Shown in pieces: positions 60,168 through 64,000 of a stretch of DNA of 64,000 bases. Both the position numbers and the translations under genes were made by a program. The notes under the pieces were generated by a model. The model was not told the DNA's origin. It saw nothing but the letters and a program-made list of their open reading frames with translations, and made no database searches. Numbering within the stretch: the first letter of the stretch is position 1; every line of letters begins with the position of its first letter. The stretch is from Methylobacterium sp. J-026 (lineage in GTDB: Bacteria > Pseudomonadota > Alphaproteobacteria > Rhizobiales > Beijerinckiaceae), in assembly GCF_022829585.1 (NCBI RefSeq), contig NZ_JAKSYC010000284.1:1-64000 (forward strand). Reading direction: 5' to 3'.

Positions 60168-61466
60168 ATGGCGGACGATACGCGGCTCTCTCGACGCACC
60201 CTCCTCGCCGCCGGGAGCGCCCTGGCGGGTGCCACGATCGGCGGCGGCGCGCAGGCGGCCCCGCCGGCACCCTCGGTCCCGGCCGATACCGGCGCGGTCC
60301 AGGGTGGACGGGTGATGTTCCCGAACTGGCGCGGGCCGGGCGATCGTCCGCCCGCGCCGACCCCGGCCCCGCAGCCGCCCGGCCAGCGCGTCGGCTACTG
60401 CGTCGTCGGCCTCGGACGCCTGAGCCTCGACGAGATCCTGCCGGCCTTCGGGGAGGCCAAGCGCTCGCGGCTCGCCGCGGTGATGTCGGGCTCCCCCGAC
60501 AAGGCCAAGCTCGTGGCGCGCCAGTACGGCCTGCCGGAGGACGCGGTCTACGGCTACGACGAATGGGACCGGCTCCGGGCCAATCCCGATGTCCACGCGG
60601 TCTACGTGGTGACGCCCAACGGCGTCCACCGGGACAACGTCCTGGCGGCGGCGGCCGCGGGCAAGCAAATCCTCTGTGAGAAGCCAATGGCGGTCTCCTC
60701 GCAGGAATGCCGCGACATGATCGCGGCCTGCGCCGGGGCCAACGTCAAGCTGATGATCGCCTATCGCTGCCAGTACGAGCCGCATAACCGCGCCGTGATC
60801 CGGCTCGCGCGCACCGGCGAATTCGGCAAGCCGCGGCTGATCCAGGCGTTCAACGGGCAGACCACCGGTCTCCCGGAGCAGTGGCGCCTCCGGAAGGCGC
60901 TGTCGGGCGGTGGCGCGCTGCCGGATATCGGCCTCTACTGCCTGAACACAGCCCGCGCCGTGCTCGGCGAGGAGCCGGATCTGATTCAGGCGCAGATCCA
61001 TTCGCCGCCCGACGACCCCAAATACCGCGAGGTCGAGGAGACGGTGAGCTTCACGATGCGGTTCCCGTCGGGCGTGATCGCGCAGTGCCTGTCGAGCTAC
61101 GGCGTCTACGAGGCGCGCAGCCTGACTCTGCACACCGGTAACGCCTCGGTCGATCTCCAGAACGCCTTCGCCTATGAGGGCCAGCGCCTGTTCGTGAGCC
61201 ACAAGGACGGAAAGGCCGGCGCCCGGAACGAGAGGATCCTGACCGCGAAGAACCAGTTCGCCCTGGAGATGGACCATTTCTCCCGATGCATCCAGGAGAA
61301 CCTGCGTCCGCGCACCCCCGGCGAGGAGGGGTTGCAGGATCAGGTGCTGATGGAGGCGATCTACGAGGCCGCCCGCACCGGCGCCCCGGTGAAGGTCGGG
61401 CCGCCGCCCGGCGCGGGATCAGGCCTCGACGTGACCCGGGGGCCGGAGCCGGAGGAGGCGGGCTGA
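60168..61466 (+). CDS. Tat-exported GFO/IDH/MocA oxidoreductase
   Basis: A 432-residue oxidoreductase. A twin-arginine signal, SRRTLLAAGSALAGATIGGGAQA, comes first (RR at 9-10). After a Pro-rich linker the NAD(P) fold begins, GYCVVGLGRLSLDEIL (about residue 77), with the EKP motif in ILCEKPMAVS (near 170). This resembles glucose-fructose oxidoreductase, which keeps NADP bound in the periplasm. The substrate is unknown. Export by Tat fits a folded cofactor-bearing enzyme. Separate transcript 148 bases after the PAP2 gene. Confidence 0.88.
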   Translation: MADDTRLSRRTLLAAGSALAGATIGGGAQAAPPAPSVPADTGAVQGGRVMFPNWRGPGDRPPAPTPAPQPPGQRVGYCVVGLGRLSLDEILPAFGEAKRSRLAAVMSGSPDKAKLVARQYGLPEDAVYGYDEWDRLRANPDVHAVYVVTPNGVHRDNVLAAAAAGKQILCEKPMAVSSQECRDMIAACAGANVKLMIAYRCQYEPHNRAVIRLARTGEFGKPRLIQAFNGQTTGLPEQWRLRKALSGGGALPDIGLYCLNTARAVLGEEPDLIQAQIHSPPDDPKYREVEETVSFTMRFPSGVIAQCLSSYGVYEARSLTLHTGNASVDLQNAFAYEGQRLFVSHKDGKAGARNERILTAKNQFALEMDHFSRCIQENLRPRTPGEEGLQDQVLMEAIYEAARTGAPVKVGPPPGAGSGLDVTRGPEPEEAG

Positions 61467-61489
61467 GTGCCGGCGGTTAACTGAGAAAG

Positions 61490-61945
61490 TCAGGCCACGC
61501 GCTTGCGCAGGACGCCCTTCTTCCCGCCTGGAGGGATCGGCGCCACTTCCGTCGCGCGTCGATCGAGTGCGAGGTGAAAGAAAAACGCCTTGTCGATGTC
61601 AACATGATTCACGCGGAAGCTCCAGACCTCTCGGACCCCTTCCGTTAGCGTCTTGGGCAGGGACGCAAGATCGTCGAGCACCTGCCGAGACGTGTTGAAG
61701 AAGAACAGGTCGTCCCGGTTTATGCAGTCGGAGAAACCGGTCTGACGGACCGCATCCGTGAGCCTGATGACCGAGAGCGGACCGTGGGCTTGAACGTTGG
61801 GGCTGGCGATCCCGAGCATCCACGTGTCGTACGACAGCTGCCGGAACCACATCGCTGCTGCGACCGGCAAGCCGGCCTTCTCCAGCGCAGCGACAAACCG
61901 TCGGCCGACACCGATATCATCGTCTACCAGTGACGTCTTATCCAT
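61490..61945 (-). CDS. Unknown protein paired with HEPN gene
   Basis: A 151-residue protein, MDKTSLVDDDIGVGRRFVAALEKAGLPVAAAMWFRQLSYDTWMLGIASPNVQAHGPLSVIRLTDAV, then NRDDLFFFNTSRQVLDDLASLPKTLTEG and a basic end GGKKGVLRKRVA. The fold appears alpha/beta. No nucleotidyltransferase GSxxxG motif or PIN acid set is seen, so it is not a classical MNT antitoxin. Its ATG lies 22 bases inside the HEPN gene, showing tight translational coupling. Function unknown; a toxin-antitoxin or accessory partner role is only inferred from the pairing. Confidence 0.72.
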   Translation of the reverse strand: MDKTSLVDDDIGVGRRFVAALEKAGLPVAAAMWFRQLSYDTWMLGIASPNVQAHGPLSVIRLTDAVRQTGFSDCINRDDLFFFNTSRQVLDDLASLPKTLTEGVREVWSFRVNHVDIDKAFFFHLALDRRATEVAPIPPGGKKGVLRKRVA

Positions 61946-62337
61946 GGCATCACACCGGATCGCCGCCGCGCGACGGCATCGAGCATATCGTGTGCTTCCT
62001 CCTCTGACCACTCGGCGTAACGGGCCTCGACCGTCCACTTCGCCACGATATCCCAGGCATCGAGAAAGGGTGGATCGCGCAAGGCGGCGACCAGCCGCTG
62101 GTCGCGCAGCTCCGCTAGGATGACGAGCCGTGACAGGTCGTGGGTGTGTATGTCGTTGGCGAATTGCCGGAGTGGCCACGTCGCGCTGCGGAACGACCGC
62201 GCGATCCGCGCCTTGAGGGCGCATTCGACCGCCAGCCCGGCCAGATAATAGGCGACGCTGAACTGTCCGGCCGCCAGGAGGGTCTGTGCGGCGCGTAGAT
62301 GATCCTCCGCGCGCCTCTTCCACGCCCGTCGGTTCAT
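61924..62337 (-). CDS. HEPN-domain protein
   Basis: A 137-residue helical protein. RAWKRRAEDHLRAAQTLLAAGQFSVAYYLAGLAVECALKARIAR has the HEPN helix 1-2 pattern (AxxxLKA), and later HTHDLSRLVILAEL supplies the H-x-L region. The RxxxxH RNase motif of active HEPN toxins is not clearly visible. HEPN proteins act as RNases in toxin-antitoxin and defence modules, or as assembly scaffolds. The gene begins 20 bases after flgH and overlaps the next unknown gene by 22 bases. Confidence 0.75.
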   Translation of the reverse strand: MNRRAWKRRAEDHLRAAQTLLAAGQFSVAYYLAGLAVECALKARIARSFRSATWPLRQFANDIHTHDLSRLVILAELRDQRLVAALRDPPFLDAWDIVAKWTVEARYAEWSEEEAHDMLDAVARRRSGVMPWIRRHW

Positions 62338-62357
62338 GGGCCGCCCGAATCATCACC

Positions 62358-63107
62358 TCAGAACGGCAGCAGGATGTCCACGATCTGCTGGCCGTAGCGC
62401 GGCTGCTGCACGTCGGTGATCTGGCCGCGGCCGCCATAGGCGATCCGGGCCTGGGCGATCTTGGCCGAGTCGATGGTGTTGTCGGATTCGATGTCCTCCG
62501 GCCGGACCACGCCGGCGACGACCATCTCGCGGATCTCGAAATTGACCCGGATCTCCTGCTTGCCCTCGACCACGAGGTTGCCGTTGGGCAGGACCTGCGT
62601 GACCACGGCGGCGACGTTGGTGGTCACGGTCTCGGCGCGCTGGACCGATCCGACGCCGTCGTTGGAGGTCGCCGAGGTGGCGGAGAGCAGGGCGGTTGCG
62701 CCGACCCCGAGGGACTTTCCGACCGCGTTGTTCTCGAGTCCCAGGGCGTTCGGCAAGCCGAAGCTCTCGGTGTTGGCCCGGGTCCGCTTGGTCTCGTTGC
62801 TGATGTTGGCCTGATCGGTGACGTTGACCTTCACGGTCAGGATGTCGCCGAGCCGGGCCGCGCGCTGGTCCTTGAAGAAGGCGCGCGAGCCGGTGCGCCA
62901 GAGCGAGTTCGGCGCGTAGGAGACCGGCTGCACGTCGGGCATCGGCATCCGGACCGGCTTGTAGCCGGGCTGGCTGGTCGGATCCTCGATCGCCGACAGG
63001 GCTGGCGTCGCGCCGACCTGCGACAGCCGGTCGGCGGTGTTGCAGGCGCCGAGCGCCCCGGCGATCAGCGCGGCGGCGAGCGGGTTCAGGACGGTGCGCG
63101 GGGCCAT
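62358..63107 (-). CDS. flgH: Flagellar L-ring protein
   Basis: A 249-residue outer-membrane lipoprotein. The signal ends at the lipobox GALGAC (Cys22). NSLWRTGSRAFFKDQRAARLGDILTVKVNVTDQANISNET (about 65-105) is the family signature, and the C-terminal GGRGQITDVQQPRYGQQIVDILLPF completes the L-ring domain. With FlgI it forms the bushing around the flagellar rod. It lies 57 bases after flgA on the same strand. The HEPN pair follows after 20 bases, where other flagellar genes would be expected. Confidence 0.96.
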   Translation of the reverse strand: MAPRTVLNPLAAALIAGALGACNTADRLSQVGATPALSAIEDPTSQPGYKPVRMPMPDVQPVSYAPNSLWRTGSRAFFKDQRAARLGDILTVKVNVTDQANISNETKRTRANTESFGLPNALGLENNAVGKSLGVGATALLSATSATSNDGVGSVQRAETVTTNVAAVVTQVLPNGNLVVEGKQEIRVNFEIREMVVAGVVRPEDIESDNTIDSAKIAQARIAYGGRGQITDVQQPRYGQQIVDILLPF

Positions 63108-63164
63108 CGGGGTACTCTCGGGCTACTCTTGCGGTCTACGCGTGGACCACGCCGAAACGGGCGA

Positions 63165-64000
63165 TCAGCGCAGGGAGGCGGTCGCCTGGATGGGGGCGGC
63201 GGCCTGCTGGGTCGCCGGGCCGGGGCCCACCGAGACCCGGCCCGGGCCGATCACGGTCGCCTGCAGGACCTTCTGGGAGGCCGTGTTGACGACATTGACG
63301 ACGGCGCCGAGGCGGCCGCCCTGGTTGGCGAGGCCGCGCATCGCCAGGCTGATGCTGGGCGTCTCGTAGACGATGGTCACGCTCTCGCCCCGGGTGACGA
63401 GTTCGGGCGGGGCCGTGTCTCCGGTCCGCAGCACGGTTCCGGCCGCCAGGGCGTGCTGGGCGACCTCACCGGCGACCGCGCCGGCGCTCGCCAGGGCGTC
63501 CGCGGCCACCGCCTCGCGCGGGCGCCGGTCGGTGACGAGGTCGCCGGCCTTCACCGTCTCGCCGCGGTCGAGGGCGCGGGTGAGGACCGCCACCTCGCGC
63601 ATCTCGAGGACCACGCCGGAGACGCGCAGCGACGCCTGCCGCTCGCCCAGGCTGACGAGCCCCGCGACCCGGCGGGAGCGCGGATCGTAGGTCAGGTCCA
63701 CGGCCGCGGCCTGGCCCTGGAGGTCGACCGGCGCCAGGAGCGTCGGACCATCGCCGTCGAACCGGACCGACAGGTTGCGCGGGTCGAGGCCGTAGCCGGT
63801 CTCCAACCCGTGCTTGAGCGCGGCCTCGATCTCCGGCGGCCCGATCCGGCGGGCCGCGCGCTGCACGGCGATCTGCAGCCGGCCGCCGGTCTCGATGCCG
63901 GTGAGGCCCAGCGCTTCGACGGCCTCGAGGATGCGGCGGCTCTGGATCGTCCCGGTGGCACCGAGGGCGGGCGAGCGGAACAGCGGACGTGCCGCCAGGG
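63165..64000 (-). CDS. flgA: Flagellar P-ring assembly chaperone FlgA (partial, N-terminus outside)
   Basis: The frame is open from 63165 to the window edge at 64000 and continues upstream, so the gene is cut. The visible 277 or so residues include LAARPLFRSPALGATGTIQS, IQSRRILEAVEALGLTGI and the SAF domain with TVKAGDLVTDRRPREA and AQHALAAGTVLRTGD, then GESVTIVYETPSISLAMRGLANQGGRLGAVVNVVNTASQKVLQATVIG, the FlgA C-terminal hallmark. It guides FlgI assembly in the periplasm. A GTG at 63866 could be mistaken for the start but lies inside the conserved domain. Confidence 0.93.
   Translation of the reverse strand, partial: LAARPLFRSPALGATGTIQSRRILEAVEALGLTGIETGGRLQIAVQRAARRIGPPEIEAALKHGLETGYGLDPRNLSVRFDGDGPTLLAPVDLQGQAAAVDLTYDPRSRRVAGLVSLGERQASLRVSGVVLEMREVAVLTRALDRGETVKAGDLVTDRRPREAVAADALASAGAVAGEVAQHALAAGTVLRTGDTAPPELVTRGESVTIVYETPSISLAMRGLANQGGRLGAVVNVVNTASQKVLQATVIGPGRVSVGPGPATQQAAAPIQATASLR

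Overview
The window looks like chromosomal DNA of an alphaproteobacterium of the Methylobacterium/Methylorubrum type. It is uniformly GC-rich apart from a few AT-rich intergenic spots. It carries an Irr-type iron-control motif, a rhizobial-style suf operon, small DUF6894 and RMF-like proteins of the kind common in methylobacteria, and a spore-photoproduct-lyase relative typical of pigmented, radiation-tolerant methylobacteria. The genus is inferred from gene content, not from an rRNA. I saw no rRNA, insertion sequence, prophage or CRISPR array. There is one tRNA, tRNA-Thr(CGU).

Layout. 0-5.1 kb: a leftward Fe-S assembly operon (cysteine desulfurase-sufB-sufC-sufD) whose divergent promoter holds two tandem ICE/Irr-like palindromes. 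5.3-10.3 kb: an alpha/beta hydrolase, a single-domain response regulator, then a leftward group of NudK-like Nudix hydrolase, a 29-codon membrane peptide, an IlvD/Edd dehydratase and an SCP2-type thiolase. 10.6-14.8 kb: a compact Mrp-type cation/H+ antiporter operon in the order E-F-G-MbhD-(MbhE+B)-C-D. All genes are linked by start/stop overlaps and there is no full-length MrpA. 14.8-18.1 kb: tRNA-Thr, aroB, aroK and, divergently, a small membrane protein coupled to xerD. 18.2-25.6 kb: an OhrR-like regulator, cytochrome c, several small lineage-type proteins, an RMF homologue overlapping an MHS-family transporter, a DHA2 exporter and xseA.

25.8-29.9 kb: a leftward operon of a siderophore-type TonB receptor and a PepSY membrane protein, preceded by a clear cobalamin riboswitch. 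30-33.8 kb: a chemoreceptor, an orphan sugar-type periplasmic binding protein and an orphan HigA-like regulator, set off by AT-rich intergenic DNA. 34-39.7 kb: housekeeping genes (RluA-family pseudouridine synthase, HAD phosphatase, ATP12 chaperone, glutathione peroxidase). 39.8-48.4 kb: class III aminotransferase, divergent LysR/MFS pair, CorC-type transporter, a large unknown exported protein, DUF3775 and App1-type phosphatase. 48.6-56 kb: PriA, a SpoIIAA-like protein, and a leftward Trm112/Lon-N/CnoX/GST group. 56.3-61.5 kb: an AlgX/AlgJ-like protein, then SplB-like radical SAM, 2'-5' RNA ligase, PAP2 phosphatase and a Tat-exported oxidoreductase. 61.5-64 kb: an overlapping HEPN/unknown gene pair directly after flgH and flgA, with flgA running off the window.

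The clearest functional units are iron-responsive Fe-S assembly (suf with ICE boxes), cation/pH homeostasis (Mrp-like), vitamin B12-controlled outer-membrane uptake (riboswitch-receptor-PepSY) and protein quality control (CnoX/Lon-N). The items most worth a second look are the B12 riboswitch on a siderophore-type receptor, the Mbh-like antiporter layout, the HEPN pair beside the flagellar genes, the chemoreceptor/orphan binding-protein island and the SplB-LigT-PAP2 group.
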